From: Brachybacterium ginsengisoli
Lineage (GTDB): Bacteria; Actinomycetota; Actinomycetes; Actinomycetales; Dermabacteraceae
DNA length: 64,000 bases
Direction of reading: 5' to 3'
Assembly: GCF_002407065.1 (NCBI RefSeq)
Contig: NZ_CP023564.1
Coordinates: 3,410,001-3,474,000, forward strand
Both the position numbers and the translations under genes were made by a program. Below the pieces are notes generated by a model. The model had not been told where the DNA came from. It saw only the letters and a program-made list of their open reading frames with translations, and ran no database searches. Shown piece by piece: positions 41,473 to 50,417 of the stretch. Positions within the stretch are counted from its first letter, which is position 1; the number at the start of each line of letters is the position of its first letter.

Positions 41473-42438
41473 TCAACGTTCTCCGGAAGGGCTCCCGTCC
41501 GCAGCGCACCTGTCGTCGTCTCCCTCGTCTCCGTCGTCCTGCCCGTCCTCCCAGTCCCAGCGCAGCCCGAGGGTCCCCGGCCCGAAGCGCGCCTCGCTGA
41601 CCTGCAGCCGGCCCCGATGATCCAGGCGGACGTCCGTGATCGACTCCCCGGACTCCGTGCGCTGGTAGCGATGGCAGTCCACCGGCCGACGGTCACCGCG
41701 GAACTCCACCTCGAGGAGCACGTCGTTGGATCGCCGCGGCAGGCTGTAGAGCACGGCGGTCACATCGGTCGCCCGGGCCCCCAGCTCGACCCGGTAGGCG
41801 AGCGAGGCGACCTGGCCGGCGTCGAGCGTCCCGTCGATCACGAACTCGACGCCGTAGACGCGGCGCTCCGGCCGATTCACCCGCCGCCCGATCGAGCACC
41901 CGTCGAGCGCCGTGAAGATCGGTGCGACGTTCGGCTCCGACTCCTCCAGGACGTACACGGCCGGCAGGCGGCACACCCCCGATTCGAGGGCCCGCACGAT
42001 CAGCCGGAAGTCGAAGCTCTGGCGCTCCCGGGCCGTGTCGATGACGGCGAGCTGATGGACCACCCGCTCGTGGGCGTACTGCTGGGCCAAGAGGAACCCC
42101 AGCTCCTCGAGCGCGTCATGGAACACCTCCTTGCTGGAGAGATGGCCGAGGTGATCCGCGGTCCGCACCGCGCGGCCCCGCAGGCGGGGCCCGCCGACCA
42201 GCTCGGCGAGCGACTCGGGTGATCTCCCCAGCAGCTCCTCCAGCGCCGCGATCACCCCCAGGGACTTCTCGCCGCTGGGAAGGCTCCTGCCGGACTGCCA
42301 GTTGCTCAGCGTGGCGACGCTGACCGGACGGTGCCGGGCCCGCAGCCGCTGGGAGATCGAGGTCAGTGTCAGGCCGCTCTGCACGATCGCCGCCCGCAGC
42401 TCCGCCGCGAACGCCCCACCCTCAGCAGCAGCCGTCAT
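41473..42438 (-). CDS. XRE-type HTH regulator with large unknown C-terminal domain
   Basis: 321 residues. The N-terminal ~75 residues form a Cro/CI helix-turn-helix (LTLTSISQRLRARHRPVSVATLSNWQSGRSLP). The remaining 240 residues have a mixed alpha/beta domain (SFDFRLIVRALESGVCRLPAVYVLEESEPNVAPIF and VEFVIDGTLDAGQVASLAYRVELG) and end in a very acidic tail (DGQDDGDEGDDD). I do not recognise the C-terminal family. ATG 42438 is preferred to the longer frame. It is divergent from the oligopeptidase pair and may control it through the inverted repeat at 42501-42513. Confidence 0.78.
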   Translation of the reverse strand: MTAAAEGGAFAAELRAAIVQSGLTLTSISQRLRARHRPVSVATLSNWQSGRSLPSGEKSLGVIAALEELLGRSPESLAELVGGPRLRGRAVRTADHLGHLSSKEVFHDALEELGFLLAQQYAHERVVHQLAVIDTARERQSFDFRLIVRALESGVCRLPAVYVLEESEPNVAPIFTALDGCSIGRRVNRPERRVYGVEFVIDGTLDAGQVASLAYRVELGARATDVTAVLYSLPRRSNDVLLEVEFRGDRRPVDCHRYQRTESGESITDVRLDHRGRLQVSEARFGPGTLGLRWDWEDGQDDGDEGDDDRCAADGSPSGER

Positions 42439-42500
42439 GCCCCCAGCATCCCTCCACGGACTCCGAACGGCCACCCTGATCAGATCGCGGTCGCTGCCGT

Positions 42501-42538
42501 TCAGTATTTCTGACAAACCTCTGAAAAGGCCACAGTAG
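42501..42538 (+). promoter_or_regulatory. Candidate promoter and operator upstream of the oligopeptidase pair
   Basis: CTGACA (42510-42515), a 17-bp spacer and CAGTAG (42533-42538). TCAG-TATTT-CTGA (42501-42513) overlaps the -35 as an inverted repeat, possibly the XRE operator. The next gene starts about 285 nt downstream, implying a long 5' UTR. Confidence 0.4.
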
Positions 42539-42829
42539 CCTCTATGACGGGCCTCACAGACGGGTCCGGGAGGAGTCTACGGAGAAGAGGGCAGATGGGG
42601 GACCTCGTGGACGATGCGGCACCGGGGAGGACCCTGCGCCGCCGCGCCCGGCCCGGCCGCACCGTCTGTCCGATCGCCACAGGATCCTTCCCGATCGGCG
42701 AAGACGCCGACAGGGCATCGCCCCGTGTCGACAGAGGTGTCAGCAGTCCGCTCCGCACCTGACGAACCGATGAGACCGCCCCTCGCCCCACTCGCGGCGG
42801 CTCGGCCTCCCGAGAGGAAAGCCGTACCC
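42539..42829 (+). other. Long leader region before the oligopeptidase pair, no gene seen
   Basis: About 290 bases between the candidate promoter and ATG 42830. A 72-codon open frame starts at 42544, but it is Arg/Gly-rich and unlike a protein. I see no convincing riboswitch fold. Confidence 0.4.
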
Positions 42830-44968
42830 ATGACTCAGCACATCACCGCCTCCCCGAGGGTGCCTTCCTCCCGGGCCGCACAGCGATCGCCGCTGCTCCC
42901 GCCCGCCCCCGTGCCCCGCCCCCTGGATCGGACGCTGTTCGGTGACACCGTCCACGTCCCCTATCGCTGGCTGCGTGACTACCGTTCCAGCGAGGTCACC
43001 GCGCACTTCGCCGCCGAGAACGCCTACACCGACGCGCGGACCGCGCATCTGGCGCCCCTGATCTCCGACCTCCAGGCGGCCGCCGACGCCCCCGTCTCCC
43101 CCGTCGGCCTGACCGCCCCTGTGCTCCTCGACGGCTGGTGGTACATCGATCGCTGCGACCCCGTCGGTGGCTCCACCCTCTCGCGCGTGCGCGACCACGA
43201 ACACCTGCACGGTCCGGCCGGCGTGCCCGTGATCGAGCAGGGGCACCTCCTGGAGGGCGAGCAGATCCTGGTCGAGGACTGCCGGACGATGATCGGATTC
43301 GCCGTCTCCCCGGACAGCCGCCTGCTCGCCCGCGCCGAGGCGGCCCTCGGCGGATGCCGGCTGATCGTGACCGAGGCCGCGACCGGCGAGGTCCTCGACA
43401 GCGCCGTCGAGGGCGCCGGCCCGGATCTCGTCTTCTCCGCCGACTCCCAGCACCTGCTCCACACCCGTCTGGACGACCTGGGGCGTCGCCACGAGGTACG
43501 CAGCCACCGTCTGGGCACCACGGCCCGCGAGGACGCCCTCCTGCTCGAGGAGCCGGACCACTGGGCGCAGCTCGAGCTCACCCGTTCACGGGACGGCTCC
43601 GCGCTGCTGATCCGCTCCGACTCGCCCCGGGGCGGCGAGGTCTGGCTGACCGACCTCGCCGCGACGGCCGGCCCGCCGCGATCGCTCACCGGTCGCGTCA
43701 CCGGCACCACGCCGCCGCTCCTCGAGCATGCCGGGGATCGGCTGCTGGTGATCCACGAGGACCGCGGGACCCGCCGGAGCGTGCTCAGCGAGACGAGCCT
43801 CGAGACCACCGGCGCCCTGACGGACCTGCAGACGCTGCTCACCGCCCGGGAGGGCGAGCACTTCGAGTCCGTCGAGGCGTTCGCCGGGGTCATCGCTCTC
43901 CAGCTGCGTGATCAGGGCGTCCCCGCGGTGCGCCTGATCCCCCGCCGTGAGGACGGCTCCCTCGACGCCGGTGCCGTGCAGGTCGCGGGGCCGGGCGGGG
44001 AGCTGGATGCCGTGCGCCTCGAGCCCGCACCCGCCTGGGGGAGCCGACGGATCCGCTGCCGACTGGACGGCTTCCTCACCCCGGGAACGCTGGTCGAGCA
44101 CGACCTGGAGACCGGCGAGAGCATCGAGCTGCTGCGCGAGGAGCACCCCGGGTTCGATCCCGAGCGATACGTGGCGCACCGGCTCTGGGCGACCTCGCCG
44201 GACGGCACCCTCGTGCCGATCTCGCTGCTCGCTCCGAGGGACCTGCCCCGCGATGGCAGCGCTCCCGCGGTGCTCTTCGGCAACGGCGCGTTCGGCACCA
44301 CCACCGATCCGCGGCTGCGCCCCGAGTTCCGGACCTTCGCCGACCGCGGCGTCGTGGTGGCCATCGCCCATGTGCGCGGCGGCGGCGAGATGGGCCCGCA
44401 GTGGCACCGACAGGGGCGCGGCGCGCACAAGCAGAACTCCTTCGCCGATCTCGTCGCCTGCGCCGACCTCCTGGTGGAGACCGGCTGGGTCTCGCCGGAT
44501 CGGATCGGACTCATCGGCCACGGCGCCGGCGGCCTGCTCGCGGCGGGCGCGTCGAACCTCGCCCCGGACCGCTTCCGTGCCCTCCTGACCGTGATGCCCC
44601 TGGCGGATCCGCTCGAGGCGCTGCTCGATCCGGACGTGATGCTCACGCTCGAGGAGTGGGCCGAGTGGGGCGACCCCGCCGAGGACGAGGCGACCTACCG
44701 CGACCTGCGCGGGTACACCCCCACGGAGAACATCCGCGCGGAGCAGTACCCGGCGGTCTACGCCTGGACGGCGCACGAGGGGACCGAGGTCCCACCGGGG
44801 TGCGCCGCGACCTGGATCGCGACCCTGCGTGACACGGTCACCTCGAGCCCCGAGGAGCGACCGATCCTGCTGCGCACCATGCCCACGCCGGGCACCGGAG
44901 GCGACCCGCGGAGGGAGGGCGTGGCCTGGCTCCTGGACCAGCTGGGCGCGACTACCCTCGGAGCATGA
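42830..44968 (+). CDS. Oligopeptidase B-like protein lacking the catalytic triad (pseudopeptidase)
   Basis: 712 residues: an N-terminal seven-bladed propeller (about 70-430) and a C-terminal alpha/beta-hydrolase domain of the S9A family. It aligns along its length with the next gene at a constant offset of 16 residues at all three active-site positions. There the nucleophile Ser is Gly565 (GHGAGG instead of GRSAGG), the Asp is Gly651 (HEGTEV for LNDTRV) and the His is Thr689 (PGTGG for AGHGG). Other structural motifs remain (FGTTTDPRLRPEF, HVRGGGEMGPQWH, NLAPDRF). It cannot be a serine peptidase by the known mechanism. A regulatory or substrate-binding partner of the next gene is inferred. 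GAGAGGAAA precedes ATG 42830. Confidence 0.9.
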   Translation: MTQHITASPRVPSSRAAQRSPLLPPAPVPRPLDRTLFGDTVHVPYRWLRDYRSSEVTAHFAAENAYTDARTAHLAPLISDLQAAADAPVSPVGLTAPVLLDGWWYIDRCDPVGGSTLSRVRDHEHLHGPAGVPVIEQGHLLEGEQILVEDCRTMIGFAVSPDSRLLARAEAALGGCRLIVTEAATGEVLDSAVEGAGPDLVFSADSQHLLHTRLDDLGRRHEVRSHRLGTTAREDALLLEEPDHWAQLELTRSRDGSALLIRSDSPRGGEVWLTDLAATAGPPRSLTGRVTGTTPPLLEHAGDRLLVIHEDRGTRRSVLSETSLETTGALTDLQTLLTAREGEHFESVEAFAGVIALQLRDQGVPAVRLIPRREDGSLDAGAVQVAGPGGELDAVRLEPAPAWGSRRIRCRLDGFLTPGTLVEHDLETGESIELLREEHPGFDPERYVAHRLWATSPDGTLVPISLLAPRDLPRDGSAPAVLFGNGAFGTTTDPRLRPEFRTFADRGVVVAIAHVRGGGEMGPQWHRQGRGAHKQNSFADLVACADLLVETGWVSPDRIGLIGHGAGGLLAAGASNLAPDRFRALLTVMPLADPLEALLDPDVMLTLEEWAEWGDPAEDEATYRDLRGYTPTENIRAEQYPAVYAWTAHEGTEVPPGCAATWIATLRDTVTSSPEERPILLRTMPTPGTGGDPRREGVAWLLDQLGATTLGA

Positions 44969-47076
44969 CCGCCGAGCTCCCTGCCGCCCCGACCCCCGAG
45001 CACCGTCCCACCGAGCGGATCTTCCACGGCGACACCGTGGTGGACCCCTTCGAGTGGATGCGGGACAAGACCGATCCCGAGGTGATCGCCCACCTCGAGG
45101 CGGAGAACGCCTACGCCGACGCGCGCACCGCCCACCTCGACGGGCTCCGCGCCGCGCTGGTGGAGGAGTTCGTGGGCCACACGCAGGAGACCGACCTGTC
45201 GGTGCCCGTGCGCCGCGGCGACTGGTGGTACATCACCCGCACCACCGCCGGGGACGACTACCCGAAGTTCACCCGCGTCGCCGACGCCGGCGCCCTCCCG
45301 CAGGTCGAGCCGGGCGTGATGCTCGAGGGCGAGCAGGTGCTGCTCGACGCCCAGGCCGAGGCCGCCGGCGCCGAGTTCTACTCGCTCGGCGGGCTCGCCC
45401 CCTCCCCCGACCACACCCTGTTCGCCTCCGCGGTCGACACCGCGGGCGACGAGCGCTTCACCCTCCGCGTCACCGACATCGCCTCCGGCGAGGTCATCGA
45501 CGAGGCCGTGACCGGCACCGGCTACGGCCTCGCGTTCTCCGCCGACCAGGAGTGGCTGTTCTACGCCCGGGTCGACGACGCCTGGCGCCAGCACCAGATC
45601 TGGCGCCACCGCATCGGGAGCACGGCGAGCGAGGACGTGCTGGTCATCGAGGAGCCCGACGAGCGCTTCATGATCGGGTTCGACCGCTCGCGCGACGGCT
45701 CGACACTGGTGATCCAGGCCGGCTCCACCTCCACCACCGAGGCCTGGACGCTGGATCTGACGGACCCGACGTCGGCCCCCGTGCCCGCCGGCGGCCGACG
45801 CGACGGCGTGGACTACGCCCTCGAGCACGCCGGGGACCGCCTGCTGGTGGTCCACAACGACGGCCACCAGGGCTTCGCGCTCGCCCAGGCCCCGCTCGAC
45901 GCCCCCCACCAGTGGGAGGAGCTGCTGGTCGCGGCCGACGGCGAGCGCCTGCTCGCGGTCGAGGCCTTCGCCGGCTTCGTCGCCCTTGAGCTGCGCAGCG
46001 GCGGACTCGCCTCGGTGCGGCTGATCCCGCGTGCGGCCGACGGGTCCCTGCTGGTCGCCGAGGCCGCCGACCTCACCCACGGCGGCGAGCTGGACACCGT
46101 CGAGCTCGACACCAACCCCAACTGGGACCAGACCACGGTGCGCTACCAGCTCACCAGCATGCTCACCCCGCCCACCGTCGCCGAGCGCGAGGTCGCCACC
46201 GGCGAGAGCAGCGTCCTGCGCGTCACGCCGGTGCCGAACTACGACCCGTCGCTGTACGTCGAGCGGCGCGAGTGGGCCACCGCGGAGGACGGCACCGCGA
46301 TCCCGCTGAGCGTCGTGGCACGCCGCGACGTCGCCGCCGACGGCACCGCGCCCGGCTACCTCTACGGCTACGGCTCCTACGAGGTCTCCATCGACCCGTC
46401 GTTCGTGCCCACCCGGCTGTCCCTGCTGGATCGCGGCGTGGTCATCGCGATCGCGCACGTGCGCGGCGGCGGCGAGATGGGCCGCGACTGGTACGAGCAC
46501 GGGAAGCTGCTCGAGAAGAAGAACTCCTTCAGCGACTTCGTGGCCGCGGCCGCGCACCTCACCGACTCCGGCCTGGTCGCCGCAGGCCGGCTCGGGGCGG
46601 AGGGGCGCAGCGCGGGCGGTCTGCTCATGGGCGGCATCGCGAACCTCGCCCCCGAGCGGTTCCGGGCCGTCATCGCAGGAGTGCCGTTCGTCGATGCGCT
46701 CACCACGATCCTGGACCCCAGCCTGCCGCTGACCGTGGGCGAGTGGGAGGAATGGGGCGACCCGCTGCACGATGCGGAGGTGTACGCGTACATGAAGGAG
46801 TACACGCCGTACGAGAACATCACCGCGGTCGAGTACCCGGCGATCTTCGCCTCCACCTCCCTGAACGACACCCGCGTGTTCTTCGTCGAGCCCGCCAAGT
46901 GGGTCGCGCGCCTGCGCGAGACGGTCACCTCGGACCAGGCGGAGCGGCCCATCCTGTTCCGCTGCGAGATGGTCGCCGGGCACGGCGGGCGCTCGGGCCG
47001 CTACCGCAAGTGGGAGCAGCGCGCCGACGAGCTGGCCTGGCTGCTCGACCAGCTGGGAGCCTCCGAGCGGGTCTGA
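44965..47076 (+). CDS. ptrB: Oligopeptidase B (S9A prolyl oligopeptidase family), active form
   Basis: 703 residues. It cleaves short peptides after basic residues and is cytoplasmic. The triad is intact: Ser549 in EGRSAGGLL, Asp635 in LNDTRVFFVEPAKW and His673 in VAGHGGRSGRYRKWEQ. The N-terminal FEWMRDKTDPEVIAHLEAENAYAD and HVRGGGEMGRDWYEHGKLLEKKNSF are family hallmarks. ATG 44965 overlaps the stop of the catalytically dead paralogue by 4 bp (ATGA), so the two products are made together, probably in equal amounts. Confidence 0.95.
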   Translation: MTAELPAAPTPEHRPTERIFHGDTVVDPFEWMRDKTDPEVIAHLEAENAYADARTAHLDGLRAALVEEFVGHTQETDLSVPVRRGDWWYITRTTAGDDYPKFTRVADAGALPQVEPGVMLEGEQVLLDAQAEAAGAEFYSLGGLAPSPDHTLFASAVDTAGDERFTLRVTDIASGEVIDEAVTGTGYGLAFSADQEWLFYARVDDAWRQHQIWRHRIGSTASEDVLVIEEPDERFMIGFDRSRDGSTLVIQAGSTSTTEAWTLDLTDPTSAPVPAGGRRDGVDYALEHAGDRLLVVHNDGHQGFALAQAPLDAPHQWEELLVAADGERLLAVEAFAGFVALELRSGGLASVRLIPRAADGSLLVAEAADLTHGGELDTVELDTNPNWDQTTVRYQLTSMLTPPTVAEREVATGESSVLRVTPVPNYDPSLYVERREWATAEDGTAIPLSVVARRDVAADGTAPGYLYGYGSYEVSIDPSFVPTRLSLLDRGVVIAIAHVRGGGEMGRDWYEHGKLLEKKNSFSDFVAAAAHLTDSGLVAAGRLGAEGRSAGGLLMGGIANLAPERFRAVIAGVPFVDALTTILDPSLPLTVGEWEEWGDPLHDAEVYAYMKEYTPYENITAVEYPAIFASTSLNDTRVFFVEPAKWVARLRETVTSDQAERPILFRCEMVAGHGGRSGRYRKWEQRADELAWLLDQLGASERV

Positions 47077-47179
47077 ACCGGGCCGGGGCCGGCTCGGCCG
47101 GGCGGGCCGCCGGGCTGGGCCGGGGTGAGCTGAGCCGCCGCACGAGGAGCGCTGGCGACGCGGAGCCGGGCCGAAGTGT

Positions 47180-47247
47180 CACGCGATGGCGTATGGCGAC
47201 GAGAGGTGGCGATATAGCCAGCTCTCGTCGCCATACGCCATCGTGTG
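47180..47247. repeat. Long near-perfect hairpin palindrome after ptrB
   Basis: A perfect 22-bp inverted repeat, 47184-47205 with 47222-47243 (arm begins CGATGGCGTATGG). It extends inward by TGGC/GCCA around GATATA after one mismatch and outward by four more pairs including a wobble, giving about 30 paired bases. There is no T-run on either side. It may be a terminator between convergent genes or a REP-type repeat. Confidence 0.9.
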
Positions 47248-47369
47248 CACAGGATCCGGGACTCGGGGCGGGGTCGACCGCGGTGAGGCCTGGTGCGCGG
47301 GAGACGGACCGGTGAGCAGGAGGGGGACCGGTGCGCAGCGGGGAGCCCGGTGCGCAGGAGACAGAACGG

Positions 47370-49421
47370 TCAGGACCAGCTGACCTCGTCGCCCACGGCG
47401 TTGGTGTAGACGAGGGCCGGCTGGTCCCCCAGCTCGCCCCGATAGTGCAGCTCGAGCGACGTGCACTCCTTCGGCTCGAGGAGGACGGGCGGCTGCTCCT
47501 CGGTGATGACCGGGGTCAGCTCGGTCCCGCCCTCGCCGCGCAGCGCGTAGTCCGAGCTCTGGACGGTGTTCTGGACCTCGCGCTCCGCGGTCTCCCCGGC
47601 GGGAGTCTTCCCCAGGCTGTCGATGCCCCCGCAGACGGTCACGTCGACGATGAACTCCCCCTCCCCGCCAGCGGAGGAGGGAGAAGTGGCGGGGACGGGC
47701 TGGTGCACGGTGATGTCCGTGCCGTTGGTGAGCTCCACCGTCTCGGTCCACGACGGGGAGCGCTCGATCCAGGCGGGGCCGCTGTTCTGGTGGTGGATCA
47801 TGACGCCGACGAACCCGAAGAACAGCAGACCGGGGCTGAGAACGAGCAGGCACCCGAAAAGGGCCCCGGGGAGACCGGAGAAGTCCCGACGGTGGGACCA
47901 TCCCCGCTGGGTCACCCGCGGCACCCCGTGGAGCGCCGCGTCCAGATCCCGCGTGAACGCCTTCCTCCCGACGAGCGCGGACGACGACACACGGATCAGC
48001 TCTCCCGTGTGGGCGAGCAGCCACACCGCACCCGGGGGCTGGTCCCACACGGCGATCACCCGGGTGAGGTCCACGGTCGCCGTGTCCGGGAGCTCCGCGC
48101 GCGGCGAGACGTCATTGACCATCCCGGAGCCGCTGACATGGAGGGTCGTGAGGGAGAGCCGCGCCCGCGTGGAAGTGTCCCCGTTCCCCAACATCGCCGA
48201 CCGCATCGAGCCACGGTAGGTCTCCGCCGGCGCCGAGGGATCCTCCTCGACGGGCCCGACCACCGGCAGTGCGGACAGTCGCGCGTGCTCGCGGAGGGAG
48301 AGCAGTGCCGGGTCCAGGCAGATGTGGAGGCTGCGCTGGGCCGCGACGAGCGCCTCGTGGACGCCCTGCGCGGTCGGCTCCATCGCGGGAGACAGGCCGT
48401 GCACGCGCTGCTCCCGCTCGCAGCGCGCCGAGGAGATGCTGTCCGCGATCGCCTCCTCCACGGCGGATCCGGGGAGGTCGTCCAGGTCCTGGAGCAGAGC
48501 GGTGAACAGGTCGGGCCGCCGCTCCGGCGCGAGGAATGTCCGGAAGCTGAGCACGACGTGCAGACCCTCCCCCATGCCCGTCATCCGGCTCGTGACGTCG
48601 ACGGGCTCTGAGCGTTCCAGGGCGAGGGTGCCGTCGAGGGTGCGGTCGAGGGTGCGCACGAGGCAGCTGCGCACGAGCTCCGCGGCCACGATCCCGTCGG
48701 CGGTGCGCGGCACCATCATCGACAGCACCTCGTGACCCCGTTCCGGAATCGGCACCACCGAGGCACGGTTCCCTCCCTGCGGCCAGGCCTCGGGGTCCCG
48801 GCGCCAGCGGGGCGTGCCCTCGGCCCAGCGGCGCCCCAGCCCCGCACCGCGCAGCGGGCCGACGGCGAAGGCCGCGCCGACCAGCGACTCCTGATCCGTC
48901 CAGAACACGCAGGGCACGTCACCGCGGCGAGGGTCGAGCTCGCGCAGCAGCCGGCGCGCGGCATCCTGCGTGCCCTCGGTCTCGAACCGGAAGAGCTGCA
49001 GCGCGGCACCGCTCGGGCCGGTCCGCAGCAGCACGTCCTCGAGCCACGGCAGTTCGGAGACGTGCCCGGGGGTCAGGCCGGTGGTGTCGAGGGTGCTCGT
49101 GAACAGGTCGGGCAGGCCGGCCCAGGCGGCCCGGACCCCCTCCAGCTCACCCCGGAGGCTCAGGCCGCAGACGTCGGAGCCGATCTTGACCTCCGCCCGG
49201 ACTGCGCCCGGGCGCCCCAGCTCCAGGGCCAGCGCCTCGAGCGCGAGCACCAGCGAGCCGGCGTGCTCGACGCGTTCGTCGAGTGTGCCGCGACCCCAGA
49301 GCACGCCGATCTCGACCTCTCCCGTCGCCGTGCTCTGCTCCGGCTCGACCAGCTGCCAGTTCTCGCCCTGCCAGGCCCTCGTCACCGGGTCATGGGGCCT
49401 GCGGGAGGGAGGGTGGAGCAC
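47370..49421 (-). CDS. Membrane protein with possible degenerate M16 peptidase region
   Basis: 683 residues. The first ~430 residues are soluble. LWGRGTLDERVEHAGSLVLALEALALE has the layout of an M16 (insulinase) active-site helix, but the zinc HxxEH would read LxxEA, so it would be inactive. Repeating alpha/beta units continue. Around 455-500 is a small beta domain (VIAVWDQPPGAVWLLAHTGELIRVSSSALVG). One membrane helix (about 512-540, LPGALFGCLLVLSPGLLFFGFVGVMI) follows. The last ~145 residues would be outside and contain two cysteines. The M16 relation is a weak inference. GTG 49421 is assumed. Confidence 0.65.
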   Translation of the reverse strand: MLHPPSRRPHDPVTRAWQGENWQLVEPEQSTATGEVEIGVLWGRGTLDERVEHAGSLVLALEALALELGRPGAVRAEVKIGSDVCGLSLRGELEGVRAAWAGLPDLFTSTLDTTGLTPGHVSELPWLEDVLLRTGPSGAALQLFRFETEGTQDAARRLLRELDPRRGDVPCVFWTDQESLVGAAFAVGPLRGAGLGRRWAEGTPRWRRDPEAWPQGGNRASVVPIPERGHEVLSMMVPRTADGIVAAELVRSCLVRTLDRTLDGTLALERSEPVDVTSRMTGMGEGLHVVLSFRTFLAPERRPDLFTALLQDLDDLPGSAVEEAIADSISSARCEREQRVHGLSPAMEPTAQGVHEALVAAQRSLHICLDPALLSLREHARLSALPVVGPVEEDPSAPAETYRGSMRSAMLGNGDTSTRARLSLTTLHVSGSGMVNDVSPRAELPDTATVDLTRVIAVWDQPPGAVWLLAHTGELIRVSSSALVGRKAFTRDLDAALHGVPRVTQRGWSHRRDFSGLPGALFGCLLVLSPGLLFFGFVGVMIHHQNSGPAWIERSPSWTETVELTNGTDITVHQPVPATSPSSAGGEGEFIVDVTVCGGIDSLGKTPAGETAEREVQNTVQSSDYALRGEGGTELTPVITEEQPPVLLEPKECTSLELHYRGELGDQPALVYTNAVGDEVSWS

Positions 49422-49434
49422 CCGGAGATCCTAT

Positions 49435-49462
49435 CGGACTGTCGGGCTCGGACTGTCGGGCT
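49435..49462. repeat. 14-bp tandem duplication downstream of the SDR gene
   Basis: CGGACTGTCGGGCT occurs twice in a row, between the start of the membrane-protein gene and the stop of the SDR gene. Confidence 0.85.
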
Positions 49463-49502
49463 CGACTCTCCCGCACCGGGCCGCCGACCTGCGGCAGCGC
49501 AG

Positions 49503-50306
49503 TCAGCTGATCAGGTAGCCGCCGTCGACGGGGATCTCCGCGCCGTTGACCATCGAGGCGGCGTCGGAGGCGAGCCACACGGCGACGTCGGAGACCTCGC
49601 GGGGCTGGGCGAACCGGGACTGCGGGATGCGCGCGAGCATCGGGGCGGCCTTCTCGGGCTGGTCGCCCCAGACGGTCTGCCCCATGTCCGTGAGCACCAC
49701 GGTCGGGCAGATCGAGTTGGCGCGCACTCCACGGGGCCCGAGCTCGAGCGCAAGGGTGCGGGTGGCCATGACCAGACCGGCCTTCGCGGTGCTGTAGGCA
49801 TAGTGCTCGGCCAGAGGCCGCAGCGCCGCGGCGGAGGCGATGGTGACGATGGCCCCGCCGCCGTGCTCGGCCATGGCCGCCCCGGCCCGGGCGGCGAGCA
49901 GCGCAGGTGCGCGGAGGTTCACCCGCAGGGTCTGATCGAAGTGTGCCGTGTCCAGGCGGTCCACCGTCTCCGGATGGGAGATGCCGGCGTTGTTGACCAG
50001 CACGTCGAGCGGGCCCGGGCCCTCGAGCAGGGTGCTCGCCTCGTCCCAGAGCCGGTCGGCGACGTCGGCCTCCCCGAGGTCCGCCGCCAGCACGGCGGTG
50101 CGCACGCCGTGCTCGTCGGCGAGCCGACGGGCCGCCTGCTGGAGCGGATCGGCGTCACGGGCGGTCAGCACCAGATCGGCGCCGGCGGCGGCGTACGCCC
50201 GGGCGATGTCCGCCCCGATCCCCCGGCTCGCGCCCGTGATCAGGGCGCGCCGCCCGGCGAGGGGGCGGACGCCGGAGGGGCCGGAACCTGAATCGATCGC
50301 TGTCAT
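49503..50306 (-). CDS. Short-chain dehydrogenase/reductase
   Basis: 267 residues, classical SDR. The cofactor loop is ALITGASRGIGADIA. VLVNNAGIS, the catalytic Ser in VTIASAAALRP and Tyr/Lys in YAYSTAKAG, and the C-terminal PVDGGYLIS are all present. TARDAD after beta-2 has Arg where NADPH enzymes carry a basic residue, so NADP(H) is likely. The substrate is unknown. It lies just upstream (in the minus direction, downstream) of metQ with a repeat between. Confidence 0.93.
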   Translation of the reverse strand: MTAIDSGSGPSGVRPLAGRRALITGASRGIGADIARAYAAAGADLVLTARDADPLQQAARRLADEHGVRTAVLAADLGEADVADRLWDEASTLLEGPGPLDVLVNNAGISHPETVDRLDTAHFDQTLRVNLRAPALLAARAGAAMAEHGGGAIVTIASAAALRPLAEHYAYSTAKAGLVMATRTLALELGPRGVRANSICPTVVLTDMGQTVWGDQPEKAAPMLARIPQSRFAQPREVSDVAVWLASDAASMVNGAEIPVDGGYLIS

Positions 50307-50363
50307 CGATCCAGGTTACGGCCCCTCGGGGAGAGCGCGCGGGCGGCTCAGAGAGCCGAACTG

Positions 50364-50417
50364 CTCAGAACGCCGGGATGACTCAGAACGCCGGGATGAC
50401 TCAGAACGCCGGGATGA
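50364..50417. repeat. 18-bp tandem repeat (x3) duplicating the metQ 3' end
   Basis: Three identical-length units of CTCAGAACGCCGGGATGA. On the minus strand each codes VIPAF-stop, so the last five codons and the stop of metQ have been copied twice more downstream, in frame. Confidence 0.92.

Noticed and set aside
42544-42762. A 72-codon frame in the leader of the oligopeptidase pair
   Set aside because: Arg/Gly-rich, no recognisable domain; kept only as leader sequence.
44758-46983. A 741-codon minus-strand frame
   Set aside because: Antisense of the oligopeptidases with Gly/Val/Arg-rich, non-protein-like composition; the plus-strand homology is unambiguous.
47186-47383. A 65-codon frame starting inside the palindrome
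   Set aside because: A mirror frame also exists on the other strand because of the palindrome; neither looks like a protein.
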